DNA of 64,000 nt from Solirubrobacterales bacterium (lineage in GTDB: Bacteria; Actinomycetota; Thermoleophilia; Solirubrobacterales; 70-9), in assembly GCA_017882505.1 (NCBI GenBank), contig JADGPJ010000001.1, positions 1-64,000 of the forward strand. The letters are read 5' to 3'. The translations under genes were made by a program, and so were the position numbers. The first letter of the stretch is position 1, and the number at the start of each line of letters is the position of its first letter. Of this stretch, positions 34,849-46,017 are shown piece after piece. Below the pieces are notes generated by a model, which did not search any database, had not been told where the DNA came from, and was given only the letters and a program-made list of their open reading frames with translations.

Positions 34849-34951
34849 AGCGAAGGCTTGGCTGGTGACCGGGCCGGTGGGGAGGGGGCTCTCCTTCGCG
34901 GTCGACTTCGGGGCCGCCCTGCGCACTGCGTTGGCGAAGCGCCGCGGATAG
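34832..34951 (+). CDS. 39-aa small protein (absent from ORF track)
   Basis: VSLLDRAKAWLVTGPVGRGLSFAVDFGAALRTALAKRRG*; overlaps the 3' end of the CtaG gene by 17 nt. Confidence 0.5.
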   Translation: MSLLDRAKAWLVTGPVGRGLSFAVDFGAALRTALAKRRG

Positions 34952-34985
34952 CCCGTCGAGCCGATTCCTTTAGGGTCAGGCACGG

Positions 34986-36383
34986 ATGCAGACCTCTCTC
35001 ACAGAGTTGCCCGACTCCCGCGTGCGGGTCGAGGTCGAGGTGCCGGCCAAGGACGTCGATCGCGCCGCTTCGCGGGCCGCCCGGGCGATGGCCAAGGAGA
35101 TGCGGATGCCGGGATTCCGCAAGGGCAAAGCGCCGCCGTCGCTGGTGATCCAGCGGCTCGGCTTCGGTCCGGTGCTGGAAGAGGCGATCCGCGATTCGCT
35201 GCCCGAGTGGTACGAACGGGCGCTGCTCGACGCCGGCGTCAGCCCGATCGGCGACCCCAGCATCGAGATGGTCTCGACCCCCGACGCCGAAGGCGAGGCG
35301 CTGGAGTTCAAATTCGAGGTCGGGGTCCGGCCCCCGGCCATGCTCGGCGAGTACAAGGGTCTCGAGGTCGGCAAAGCGGAGAACGAGGTTCCCGACGACG
35401 TCGTCGACCGCGAGATCGAGCGGGTGCGCGAGGGTTTCGCCAGGCTGGAGCCGGTCGAGCGCCCCGCCGCCGAGGGCGACTCCCTGCTGATCGACTTCGA
35501 GGGGCTGATCGACGGCACCGCCTTCGAGGGCGGCAAGGCCGAGGACTACCTTCTCTCGCTTGGCTCGGGCCAGCTGATCGAGGGCTTCGAGGAGCAGCTG
35601 ACCGGCGCCGCGACCGGCGAGGATCGCCAGGTCGAGGTCACCTTCCCCGACGAGTACCAGGCCGAGCACCTGGCCGGCAAAGCCGCGGTCTTCAACGTCA
35701 AGGTCAAGGAGGTGCGGGAGAAGATCCTCCCCGACCTCGACGACGACTTCGCCTCCGACGCCTCCGAGTTCGAGACGCTTGAGGAGCTGCGCGCCGACGT
35801 CCGCGAGAAGGTCGGCGAGGCGCTCGACAGTCGCTCCCTCGAAGACTTCCGGATCGCCGCCGTCGACGCCGCGGTCGACGCCGCCACGGTCGACGTTCCC
35901 GACGAGCTGGTCACGGCGCGCGCGACCGAACGCTGGGAGCGGATGGAACGTCAGCTCGCCCAGCGCGGCATGGACCCCAACGCCTTCCTGGAGATGCAGG
36001 GCAAAACGCGCGACGAGCTGATCGAGGAGTCGAAGCCGGACGCCGAGAAGGAGCTGAAGCGCGAGGCGGTGGTCACCGCGATCGCCGACGCCGAGGCGAT
36101 CGAGGTCAGCGAGGAGGAGCTGGTCGAGGCGCTCGAGCACAGCGCCGAGCACGAACGCACGACCCCCGAGAAACTGCTGGAGAGGCTGCGCCAGAACGGC
36201 CGCGACGCGATGATCGCCGACGACATCAGGGCCCGCAAGGCGATCGAGCTGGTGGCCGACGCCGCGAAGCCGATTCCGCTCGCGGAGCCCGAAGAGGAGC
36301 CCGAGGCGAGCGAGGAGATTTGGACGCCGGAGAAGGAGCGCGAGAAAGCCGGCGGCCTCTGGACTCCCGGCGACCCGGACTGA
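34986..36383 (+). CDS. tig: Trigger factor
   Basis: RVEVEVPAKDVDRAASRAARAMAKEMRMPGFRKGKAPPSLVIQRLG; FKBP-like EGDSLLIDFEG; precedes clpP/clpX. Confidence 0.96.
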   Translation: MQTSLTELPDSRVRVEVEVPAKDVDRAASRAARAMAKEMRMPGFRKGKAPPSLVIQRLGFGPVLEEAIRDSLPEWYERALLDAGVSPIGDPSIEMVSTPDAEGEALEFKFEVGVRPPAMLGEYKGLEVGKAENEVPDDVVDREIERVREGFARLEPVERPAAEGDSLLIDFEGLIDGTAFEGGKAEDYLLSLGSGQLIEGFEEQLTGAATGEDRQVEVTFPDEYQAEHLAGKAAVFNVKVKEVREKILPDLDDDFASDASEFETLEELRADVREKVGEALDSRSLEDFRIAAVDAAVDAATVDVPDELVTARATERWERMERQLAQRGMDPNAFLEMQGKTRDELIEESKPDAEKELKREAVVTAIADAEAIEVSEEELVEALEHSAEHERTTPEKLLERLRQNGRDAMIADDIRARKAIELVADAAKPIPLAEPEEEPEASEEIWTPEKEREKAGGLWTPGDPD

Positions 36384-36585
36384 GCGCAACGAGTAGGGGT
36401 CCGGTCACCCTCCGGGCGGCCAGACCCATCCACCGGCACGCCCGACCGGGACGGCCCAGTGTGCGGAAACTCCCGCGAAGACCGCCGGCAGTTCGGAAGC
36501 TCGCAAAAAGGGGCTGCCGTGAGCCGGGGTCTGCTGGAGCTCGCCCTCCTGCGACGTGCTTGGTCCCTGGCGCCTTCGGCGGCCG

Positions 36586-36599
36586 CCAGGCGCGCCTGG
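36586..36599. promoter_or_regulatory. 14-bp perfect palindrome CCAGGCGCGCCTGG in clpP upstream region
   Basis: Flanked by direct repeats CTGGCGCCTTC (36567-36577 and 36596-36606). Confidence 0.4.
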
Positions 36600-36621
36600 C
36601 GCCTTCTATAGAGTGCCGCTC

Positions 36622-37202
<581 letters not shown>

Positions 37203-37206
<4 letters not shown>

Positions 37207-37718
37207 AGCGTCCGCTCCTCCTCGGTCTCGTCCTCCTCGCCGCCTTCGCGGCGCCCGCCTCGGCCAAGATCGTCAGCCGCGATGGCGGCATGCCCTATTA
37301 CGAGCACGTCTTCCCGATCGAGGGCCCGCACTATGAACGGGGGCCGGTTGGCGAATTCGGTGTCCCGCGCAGCGGGGGCCGGATCCACGAAGGCTTCGAC
37401 CTCCTCGCCGGCTGCGGGACGGAGCTCGTCTCGGCGGTCACCGGACGGGTGCGCGAAACGGGCTATGACCCGATCCTCTACGGCAATTACCTGCTGATCC
37501 ACGCCCGAGGCGAGGACCGCAGCTACTTCTACGCCCACATGCTGCACCCGCCCGTGGTCCACCGGGGCGACGATGTCTGGGCAGGAGAGAGGGTCGGGCA
37601 GGTGGGAAAGACCGGCAACGCCCGCACCGTCGGCTGCCAGCTCCACATCGAGATCCGCGTCCACGGCGTGCCGGTGAACCCCAAGTCTGAAGTGAATCGT
37701 TGGGACAGCTACAGCTAG
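37203..37718 (+). CDS. Secreted M23-family peptidase-like protein; probable non-ATG (CTG) start
   Basis: In-frame signal peptide [29 protein letters not shown] upstream of the ORF-track ATG (37290); [54 protein letters not shown]. Confidence 0.6.
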
Positions 37719-37732
37719 CTCGCTGAAGCTTC

Positions 37733-37752
37733 TTGGTGGCCGGGGCCACCAA
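37733..37752. terminator. Hairpin TTGGTGGCC-GG-GGCCACCAA between convergent genes
   Basis: 9-bp perfect stem nested inside a CTGAAG/CTTCAG outer repeat. Confidence 0.55.
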
Positions 37753-37758
37753 AGGTCT

Positions 37759-38238
37759 TCAGTCGAGTGCGCGTTCGAACCAGAGGCTGGCCTTCGGGTT
37801 CGAGTTGTAGGCGGGAACCTCGCGGTAGCCGGCGGCGCGGTAGAGGCCGATCGCCTCGGTCAGGTAGTCGGAGGTGTCGAGGCGGGCGGCGCCGCAGCCG
37901 TGCCGGATCGCGGTCTGCTCGAGCTCGGCCAGCAGCCGGCGGCCGAGGCCGATGCCGCGGTGGGTGGGGGAGACGAACATGCTCTTGACCTCGGCGACGT
38001 CGGTGTCGAGGTGGCGGACGCCACCGATCCCGGCCGGCGCGCCGTCGACGCGGGCCAGCAGCAGCACCCCGTTCGGCGCCACCAGCTCCGCCGACGGCCC
38101 CGCCGCGATCTCGGCCTCAATGTCGACCTCGTACTCGAGCGGCCCGTCGGCCTCGCGGATGAAGGCGTCGTAGAGCCCCAGAACCTCGGGGTCCTCGGGA
38201 GTCGTCAGCTCGAGCTTGATCTCCGGCGAGTCCTGCAT
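37759..38238 (-). CDS. GNAT-family N-acetyltransferase
   Basis: KSMFVSPTHRGIGLGRRLLAELEQTAIRHGC, EAIGLYRAAGYREV. Confidence 0.88.
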   Translation of the reverse strand: MQDSPEIKLELTTPEDPEVLGLYDAFIREADGPLEYEVDIEAEIAAGPSAELVAPNGVLLLARVDGAPAGIGGVRHLDTDVAEVKSMFVSPTHRGIGLGRRLLAELEQTAIRHGCGAARLDTSDYLTEAIGLYRAAGYREVPAYNSNPKASLWFERALD

Positions 38239-38270
38239 TTCCCTCTTATGCGAACGGAAACGCAGGACTT
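38228..38270. repeat. Intergenic hairpin repeat copy 2
   Basis: GAGTCCTGCATTTCC matches copy 1 exactly (24501-24515) and pairs with GGAAACGCAGGACTT with one mismatch. Confidence 0.7.
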
Positions 38271-38277
38271 GTGGTGT

Positions 38278-38733
38278 TCACAGCCCGAGCTCGTACTCGA
38301 CCCATTCGGAGCGCTCGGCTCCGGTCGAGTCGTAGAGGCGCTGGGCGGTGAGGTTGTCGGGAGCGGTCGCCCACTCGAGGTTGGCGGAGCCGCGCTCGCG
38401 CGCGACCTCGGCGCAGGCCTCGATCAGGGCGCGGCCGACGCCCCGGCCGCGGACAGCCGCGTCGACGTAGAGGTCGTTCATCAGCACCGTCTCGGTCGCC
38501 TGCAGCGAGGTGAAGTGCCAGTAGAGGCAGGCATAGCCGACGAAGCGATCACCTTCGCGGGCGCCAATCAACATCCCGTCCTCGCTGGGGGCGAGGAAGC
38601 GGCGGAAGAAGGAGCGGTTGCGCTCTTCGTCGATCTCGTCGACCTCGTAGAAGCGCTGGTAGGCGGCGATCAGCGGCAGCAGCCGCTCGAACTCGGCCGT
38701 GGCGACGGGGGCGACATCGAGCTCGGCTGGCAC
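38278..38733 (-). CDS. GNAT-family N-acetyltransferase
   Basis: NDLYVDAAVRGRGVGRALIEACAEVARERG, NLTAQRLYDSTGAERSEWVEYEL; GTG start. Confidence 0.88.
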   Translation of the reverse strand: MPAELDVAPVATAEFERLLPLIAAYQRFYEVDEIDEERNRSFFRRFLAPSEDGMLIGAREGDRFVGYACLYWHFTSLQATETVLMNDLYVDAAVRGRGVGRALIEACAEVARERGSANLEWATAPDNLTAQRLYDSTGAERSEWVEYELGL

Positions 38734-38886
38734 CCGCCCACGGTACCGCGAGAGCGCAAGGCGGGGATCACGAGCAGGGACAGCCGGCCCCACGCAGTAA
38801 ACGACCCCCACGTACCGGCCAGTTGCCCCGTCTAAGCTGTTGGACCCAGCCGGAGGTCAAGATCATCCCGATAGGAGGGGATTCCG

Positions 38887-40173
<1,287 letters not shown>

Positions 40174-40179
40174 TCGGAT

Positions 40180-40216
40180 TGGCGCTTTCCGGCCGCATGG
40201 CGGACGGAAAGCGCCA
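40180..40216. repeat. Intergenic hairpin repeat copy 3 (11-bp stem)
   Basis: TGGCGCTTTCC / GGAAAGCGCCA; loop GGCCGCATGGCGGAC resembles the copy 1 and 2 loops. Confidence 0.7.
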
Positions 40217-40235
40217 GCTTCTAGACTCGCCGCCT

Positions 40236-42791
40236 GTGAGCGCGGCGGATCGACAGAGGCTGGAGGGGGCGACCCGGTACGAACCGGCGGAGGTCGAGTC
40301 GCGGATCTTCGCCGAGTGGATCGAGGGCGGCTACTTCCATCCCGCCGCGGAGGGGACGGCGGCCGACAACTTCTCGGTCGCGATCCCGCCTCCGAACGTG
40401 ACCGGGGCCCTGCACATGGGCCACGCCCTGAACGGCTCGATGCAGGACGCGCTGGTGCGGCTGAATCGAATGAGAGGTCGCAGGGCGCTCTGGATCCTCG
40501 GCACCGACCATGCCGGCATCGCCACCCAGGCCGTGGTCGAGAAAGGGCTGAGGGCCGAAGGCAAGACGCGTCAGGAGATCGGCCGCGAGGCCTTCGTCGA
40601 GCGGGTCTGGGCCTGGAAGCAGGAGTACGGCTCGCGGATCGTCGAGCAGTACAAACGACTCGGCGCCTCCTGCGACTACGAGCGCGAGCGCTTCACCCTC
40701 GACTCCGACTACGTCCGCGCCGTCTACCGCGTCTTCAAGCGGCTCTTCGACAAGGGCTACATCTACCGCGACCACTACATGGTCAACTGGGATCCGGGCT
40801 CGCGCTCGGCGATCTCCGACCTCGAGGTCGAGAACCGCGAGGTCGTGGACTCCCTCTACTCGATCGATTACCCGGTCGAGGACTCCGACCAGGTGCTGAC
40901 CGTCGCCACCGTGCGCCCGGAGACGATGCTCGCCGACACCGCGATCGCGGTCAACCCGGGCGACGAGCGCTACGCGGACCTGGTCGGCGGGTTCTGCGTG
41001 CTGCCGCTGGTCGGGCGGCGCCTGCCGATCATCGCCGACGAGCACGTCGACCCCGAGTTCGGCACCGGGGCGTTGAAGATCACCCCCGGCCACGACCCCA
41101 ACGACTTCGAGATCGGCCGCAAGCACGGACTCGAGGAGATCGTCGTGATCGGCGAGGACGGTCGCCTCACCGAGGAGGCCGGGGACTTCGCCGGGATGAG
41201 CGCCGCCGAGGCGCAGGTGGCCGTGGTCGCGGCGCTGCGCGAGGAGGGCAGGCTGCGGGCCGAGGAGCCCTACGCCCACTCGGTCCCCTTCTCTCACCGC
41301 TCCGGCGAGCGGATCGAGCCGCTGATCTCGCTGCAGTGGTTCTGCCGCATGGACGAGCTGGCGAAACCGGCGATCGAGGTGGTCGAAGCCGACGAGGTGA
41401 GGATCGCTCCGGCCCAGTGGAAGCGCGTCTACCTCGAATGGATGCGGGAAATCCGCCCCTGGTGCGTCTCGCGCCAGCTCTGGTGGGGGCACCGCATTCC
41501 CGTTTGGTACTGCGACGCCTGCGAGGAGACCTTCGTCGCCGAGTCGGCGCCGGAGCGCTGCGGCACCTGCGGCGGCGAGCTGCGCCAGGAGGAGGACGTC
41601 CTCGACACCTGGTTCAGCTCGGCGATTTGGCCTTTCGCGACGCTCGGCTGGCCCGACGACACCGCCGAGCTGCGCGCCTTCTACCCGACCAGCTTCCTCA
41701 CCACCGCGCGCGAGATCCTCTTCCTCTGGGTGGCGCGGATGATCATGACCGGGATCGAGTTCGCCGGCGATGTCCCCTTCCGCGACGTCTACGTCCACTC
41801 GGTGATCCAGGCCCGCGACGGCCGGCGGATGTCGAAGAGCCTCGGCACCGGGATCGATCCGCTCGAGGAAATCGACGTCCACGGCGCCGACGCGCTGCGC
41901 TTTGGCCTGCTGGCGATGTCCTCGAGCCAGGATGTCCGCTTCTCCGACGCCAAGGTCCAGCAGGGCAACGACCTCGCGAACAAGCTCTGGAACGCCAGCC
42001 GGCTGATCCTGCTCAACGCCGCCGCGGTCGAGCCAAAGCCGGCGGTGCTCCACGTCGAGGACCGCTGGATCCTCTCGCGGCTGGAGCGGACGATCGCCTC
42101 GGTCACCGAGAAGCTCGAGACCTACGACTTCGCCCACGCGGTCCAGGAGGCCTACTCGTTCTTCTGGCGCGACCTCTGCGACTGGTACCTGGAGATCGTC
42201 AAGCCTCGGCTCTACGACGGTGAGGAGGAGGTGTCGGCGACGCTGCTCTACGCGCTGGAGCGAGTGCTCGCCCTGCTGCACCCGACGATGCCCTTCGTCA
42301 CCGAGGAGATCTGGTCCTTCCACCCGGCCCGCGACGGCCACCTGGTCGTGCACCCGTTCCCGGTCGCGGACTCCTCGCTCTTCGACGACGCGGCCGAGGC
42401 CGACGTCGAGGGTGGGATCGGGCTGACCCAGCGCCTGCGTGCCTGGCGCGACCTCGTCGACGTGCCGGCCGGGGCGGTGCTGGTGGCCGTGATCGACGGA
42501 GTTGAACCGCCCGGGTTCGTCGGCAGGCTCTCTCGCTTCGAGTTCGACGGCGTCGGTGCCGCGCCCGTCGCCTCGATCGGGCCGGTACGGATCCTCGCCT
42601 CCGAGCAGCTCGACGCCGAGGCGGTCGCGGCGCGGCTGGAGAAGCGCCGCGAGGAGCTGCGGGCCGAGGTCGAGCGCGGCGAGCGCAAACTCGGCAACGA
42701 AGGCTTCGTCGCCAAGGCTCCGTCCGAGGTGGTCGAGGAGGAGCGCGGCAAGCTCGAGCGCTACCGGGCCGAACTCGCCGAGCTCGGCTAG
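40236..42791 (+). CDS. valS: Valyl-tRNA synthetase
   Basis: PPPNVTGALHMGHALN (HIGH-type), DTWFSSAIWPFATLGWP, KSLGTGIDPLE (KMSKS-type). Confidence 0.97.
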   Translation: MSAADRQRLEGATRYEPAEVESRIFAEWIEGGYFHPAAEGTAADNFSVAIPPPNVTGALHMGHALNGSMQDALVRLNRMRGRRALWILGTDHAGIATQAVVEKGLRAEGKTRQEIGREAFVERVWAWKQEYGSRIVEQYKRLGASCDYERERFTLDSDYVRAVYRVFKRLFDKGYIYRDHYMVNWDPGSRSAISDLEVENREVVDSLYSIDYPVEDSDQVLTVATVRPETMLADTAIAVNPGDERYADLVGGFCVLPLVGRRLPIIADEHVDPEFGTGALKITPGHDPNDFEIGRKHGLEEIVVIGEDGRLTEEAGDFAGMSAAEAQVAVVAALREEGRLRAEEPYAHSVPFSHRSGERIEPLISLQWFCRMDELAKPAIEVVEADEVRIAPAQWKRVYLEWMREIRPWCVSRQLWWGHRIPVWYCDACEETFVAESAPERCGTCGGELRQEEDVLDTWFSSAIWPFATLGWPDDTAELRAFYPTSFLTTAREILFLWVARMIMTGIEFAGDVPFRDVYVHSVIQARDGRRMSKSLGTGIDPLEEIDVHGADALRFGLLAMSSSQDVRFSDAKVQQGNDLANKLWNASRLILLNAAAVEPKPAVLHVEDRWILSRLERTIASVTEKLETYDFAHAVQEAYSFFWRDLCDWYLEIVKPRLYDGEEEVSATLLYALERVLALLHPTMPFVTEEIWSFHPARDGHLVVHPFPVADSSLFDDAAEADVEGGIGLTQRLRAWRDLVDVPAGAVLVAVIDGVEPPGFVGRLSRFEFDGVGAAPVASIGPVRILASEQLDAEAVAARLEKRREELRAEVERGERKLGNEGFVAKAPSEVVEEERGKLERYRAELAELG

Positions 42792-42800
42792 CCGCGCTCG

Positions 42801-44096
42801 GTGGCCCTGGCCCGGTTCGATCCCGACGCCTATCTCGACTCGCTGGAGGCGATCGGGTGGCGCCTCGGCCTGGAGCGGATGCACAAGCTGACGACGGCGC
42901 TGGGGATGCCCCAGCACCGCTTCGGCTCGATTCACGTCGTCGGCACCAACGGCAAGTCCTCGGTGACGCGGATGATCGCGGCGCTGCTGGAGGCCCACGG
43001 CGTCGGCTCCGGCGCCTGCCTCTCGCCCCACACCGCAAGCTGGTCGGAGCGGACGCTGATCCACGGCGAGGAGATCGGAGCGGGGGAGTGGGCAGCCGCG
43101 GTCGAGACGGTCGCCACCGCCGCCGAGGGGGTCAACCGCACCCTCGAGGAGGGCGACGCCGTGACCCAGTTCGAGGCGGCGACCGCCGCGACCTTCCTCG
43201 CCCTGGCGAACGCGAGGGTGAAGGCGGCGGCGATCGAGGCCGGCCTCGGCGGCAGGCTCGACGCGACCAACACGATCCCCTCGCGGGTGACGGTGCTGAC
43301 CTCGATCGGCCTCGATCACACCGATTGGCTGGGGGAGACCGAGCTCGAGATCGCGGCCGAGAAGCTGGCGGTCCTGCGCGACCAGACGACGCTGGTGCTG
43401 GGGCGGGTCTCGCCCGAGGTCGCGGCGCTGGCGGAGCGCACCGCGGCCGAGCGGGGGGCGCGCCTGGTGCGGGCGCCGGAGGATCCCGGGCCGGAGATCC
43501 GGCTGCTGGCGCCGGGCGACTTTCAGCGGCGCAACTTCGCCCTGGCGCGGAGCGCCGCCGAGGCCTTCCTCGGCGAGGTCGACCCGGCGCTGGTCGGCGA
43601 GGTGGCGGCGAGCGTCTCGATTCCGGGCCGGCTGGAGCGGATCGCCGCGCGGCCGCCCACCTACATCGACGCCGCCCACAATCCCGACGGCGTCCGCGCT
43701 CTCGCCGAAGCCCTTCCCGCCGTCACCGGCGATCGGGGGGTCGTCGCCTGCCTGGCGATCCTCGCCGACAAGGACGCCGCCGCGATGGTGGGGGCGCTGG
43801 CGCCGGCGCTGGAGCGGGCCGTCTGCACCGAGCTGCCGGCGGCCGCGCTGGCGGCGCACGGTCGGCCCGGGGCCCGCTCGCGCTCGGCGGCGGAGCTGGT
43901 CGCGGCCTGCGGGGCGGTGGGGCTGGTGGCCGAGGCGGAGCCCGACTTCGAGGCGGCGCTGCTGCGCTCATCCCTGCTGGCGGCCGAGCCGCCGGAGGGC
44001 GCCCTGCTGATCACCGGCTCCCACTACGGGATCGCCCCGGCGCGGGCGGTGCTGGGCGCCGATCCGGCTCAGGTACCGGGCCGGAAACCGCGATGA
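42801..44096 (+). CDS. folC: Folylpolyglutamate/dihydrofolate synthase
   Basis: HVVGTNGKSSVTRMIAALLEAHGVGSGACLSPH; GLGGRLDATN; DAAHNPDGVRALAEALP. Confidence 0.93.
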   Translation: MALARFDPDAYLDSLEAIGWRLGLERMHKLTTALGMPQHRFGSIHVVGTNGKSSVTRMIAALLEAHGVGSGACLSPHTASWSERTLIHGEEIGAGEWAAAVETVATAAEGVNRTLEEGDAVTQFEAATAATFLALANARVKAAAIEAGLGGRLDATNTIPSRVTVLTSIGLDHTDWLGETELEIAAEKLAVLRDQTTLVLGRVSPEVAALAERTAAERGARLVRAPEDPGPEIRLLAPGDFQRRNFALARSAAEAFLGEVDPALVGEVAASVSIPGRLERIAARPPTYIDAAHNPDGVRALAEALPAVTGDRGVVACLAILADKDAAAMVGALAPALERAVCTELPAAALAAHGRPGARSRSAAELVAACGAVGLVAEAEPDFEAALLRSSLLAAEPPEGALLITGSHYGIAPARAVLGADPAQVPGRKPR

Positions 44097-44114
44097 CTGT
44101 GCGAGGATTCCGGT

Positions 44115-44234
44115 ATGGAACGTGGCGCCGGCTCCCAACTGCTTGCGATGATGGGCCTGGTCGCCGCCGTCGTCGCGATCGTGATCCTCGTCTTCTTCGG
44201 GGTCGGATACCTGTTCGGAAGGCTCTTCCTCTAA
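44115..44234 (+). CDS. 39-aa single-TM small protein (absent from ORF track)
   Basis: MERGAGSQLLAMMGLVAAVVAIVILVFFGVGYLFGRLFL*. Confidence 0.55.
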   Translation: MERGAGSQLLAMMGLVAAVVAIVILVFFGVGYLFGRLFL

Positions 44235-44325
44235 CGAAACACTCGTCCCGACGGCGCGAACAGGGTTCGGGGAACTCGTGGCGAAGTAGACTGCCCGCTC
44301 CCATTTTGCGGCGGGACGACCCCTT

Positions 44326-45081
44326 ATGTCACTAGCGATCTTCGGCATCAAGAACAACGGCCTCGACCTGGCCGCGACCCTTTTCCTGCTGATGCTGGTC
44401 GTTCTCTGGCTGGCGCTGATCGTCTACACCTACCTCGACGCCCGCCGGCGCATCTCCGATCCGTTCCTGATCGCCTGCGCGACCGTCGCCTCCTTCTTCC
44501 CCTTCATCGGCACCGCCGTCTACGCGATCGTGCGGCCGCCGGAGTACCTCGAGGACGCCCACGAGCGCGAGCTGGAGATCAAAGCGGCGGAGCTGCGGGT
44601 GCGCCAGCTGCGGGATCAGACCTGCCCCAACTGCGAGTACCCGGTCGAGAAGAACTTCCTCCGCTGCCCGAACTGCCAGCGCCGGCTCAAGGACCCCTGC
44701 CCGACCTGCGGCAAGCCGGTCGATCCGCGCTGGGGGCTCTGCCCCTACTGCGAGACCGCGCTCGGCGGCGGCGGCGACAAACCGCGCCGGCCGCCGAAAC
44801 GTGAGCGACGCCCGGAGGCCGAGCCCCGGCGATCCGAGCCCCCGCGCCGTGAGGCGGAGGGGTCGGGATCGCGCGAAGCGCCGCCGAAACGCCAGCCCGC
44901 CCGCCGCAAAAAAGCGCCCGCGAGCAGTGCCAAGAAGCCCTCCGAGGGAGCCCCCGGGAAAGAGCCGCCGAGGCGCCCATCTGCCAAGGAGCCGTCGACT
45001 CCCAACCCCGATCCGTCGACTCCCAACCCTGATCAAAGGAGCCCTAGCCGTGAGCCGGACCCTGATCCTCGTCAAGCCTGA
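44326..45081 (+). CDS. Membrane-anchored double zinc-ribbon protein with basic/Pro-rich tail
   Basis: TM segment; [43 protein letters not shown]. Confidence 0.8.
   Translation: MSLAIFGIKNNGLDLAATLFLLMLVVLWLALIVYTYLDARRRISDPFLIACATVASFFPFIGTAVYAIVRPPEYLEDAHERELEIKAAELRVRQLRDQTCPNCEYPVEKNFLRCPNCQRRLKDPCPTCGKPVDPRWGLCPYCETALGGGGDKPRRPPKRERRPEAEPRRSEPPRREAEGSGSREAPPKRQPARRKKAPASSAKKPSEGAPGKEPPRRPSAKEPSTPNPDPSTPNPDQRSPSREPDPDPRQA
44992..45033. repeat. 21-bp tandem duplication encoding PSTPNPD x2
   Basis: CCGTCGACTCCCAACCC(C/T)GAT, two adjacent units with one difference. Confidence 0.8.
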
Positions 45082-45457
45082 CGCCTTCGAGCGTGCACTG
45101 ACCGGCGAGGTGATCGCCCGCTTCGAGCGCAAGGGGCTGAGAATCGTCGCCCTGAAGACGATCCTCGCCGACGAGTCGATCGCCAACCGGCACTACGCCG
45201 AGCACACCGAGAAGCCGTTCTTCGGCGAGCTCGTCTCCTTCATCACCGGCGGCCCGCTGGTCGCGATGGTGCTCGAGGGGGTCGAAGCGGTTCCGGCGGC
45301 TCGCCAGCTGATCGGGGCGACCAACCCGGTCGAGGCGGCCCCGGGGTCGATCCGGGGAGATTTCGCTCTGGAGGTCACCTTCAACATGGTCCACGGCTCG
45401 GATTCCGACGAGTCGGCGGAGCGCGAGATAGGCATCTGGTTCCCAGAGCTTTCCTAG
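45050..45457 (+). CDS. ndk: Nucleoside diphosphate kinase
   Basis: [71 protein letters not shown] start inside the 3' end of the upstream gene. Confidence 0.95.
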   Translation: MSRTLILVKPDAFERALTGEVIARFERKGLRIVALKTILADESIANRHYAEHTEKPFFGELVSFITGGPLVAMVLEGVEAVPAARQLIGATNPVEAAPGSIRGDFALEVTFNMVHGSDSDESAEREIGIWFPELS

Positions 45458-45462
45458 CGCCC

Positions 45463-46017
45463 GTGAAGGTGGTGCTGGCTTCAAGTTCGCCTCAGAGGAG
45501 CGAGATTCTTCGGAAGCTCGGCCTCGACTTTGAGGTCATTGCCCCGGACGTGGATGAGCTGACGGGGGGCGATCCGGAGGTTGAGGTCGTCGAGAACGCT
45601 CGGATGAAGGCTCGGGCGGTTGAGGCCGGGGCGGAGGCGCTGGTGATTGCCTGCGATACGGATGTGGCTCTGGACGGGAAGGCGCTGGGGAAGCCTCAAG
45701 GGGAGGTTGAGGCTCGGGAGTACCTGGATCGGATGTCGGGGAGGGCGCACACCGTGCTCAGCGGGCTGGTCGTGCTCGAGGGCGGGGAGGAGCGGTCGGG
45801 CCTGGAGAGGACCTCGGTCGTCTTCAAGGAGCTCTCTGAGGACGAGAAGATGCGGTACGTGCGGTTCGGGGAGTGGCGCGGGCGTTCCGGCGGGTACGCG
45901 ATACAGACGCTTGGATCGACGCTCGTGGAGCGGGTCGAGGGCAGCGTCTCGAACGTGGTCGGGTTGCCGGTCGGCTTGCTGGCCGAGCTGGCGCCGGCGC
46001 TGTTCGACCGACCCTAG
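45463..46017 (+). CDS. maf: Maf-like nucleotide pyrophosphatase
   Basis: VVLASSSPQRSEILRKLGLDFEVIAPDVDE; ALVIACDTDVALDGKALGKP; GYAIQTLGSTLVERVEGSVSNVVGLP. Confidence 0.93.
   Translation: MKVVLASSSPQRSEILRKLGLDFEVIAPDVDELTGGDPEVEVVENARMKARAVEAGAEALVIACDTDVALDGKALGKPQGEVEAREYLDRMSGRAHTVLSGLVVLEGGEERSGLERTSVVFKELSEDEKMRYVRFGEWRGRSGGYAIQTLGSTLVERVEGSVSNVVGLPVGLLAELAPALFDRP

Noticed and set aside
40174-40235. T-box or riboswitch leader upstream of valS (also considered for leuS)
   Set aside because: Too little space upstream (62 bp before valS, 43 bp before leuS) and starts look leaderless; no T-box specifier or antiterminator seen.
40221-43859. 1212-aa minus-strand ORF antisense to valS/folC
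   Set aside because: High-GC antisense artefact: low-complexity R/G/D/L-rich translation, no family motifs, lies opposite clearly recognisable valS and folC.
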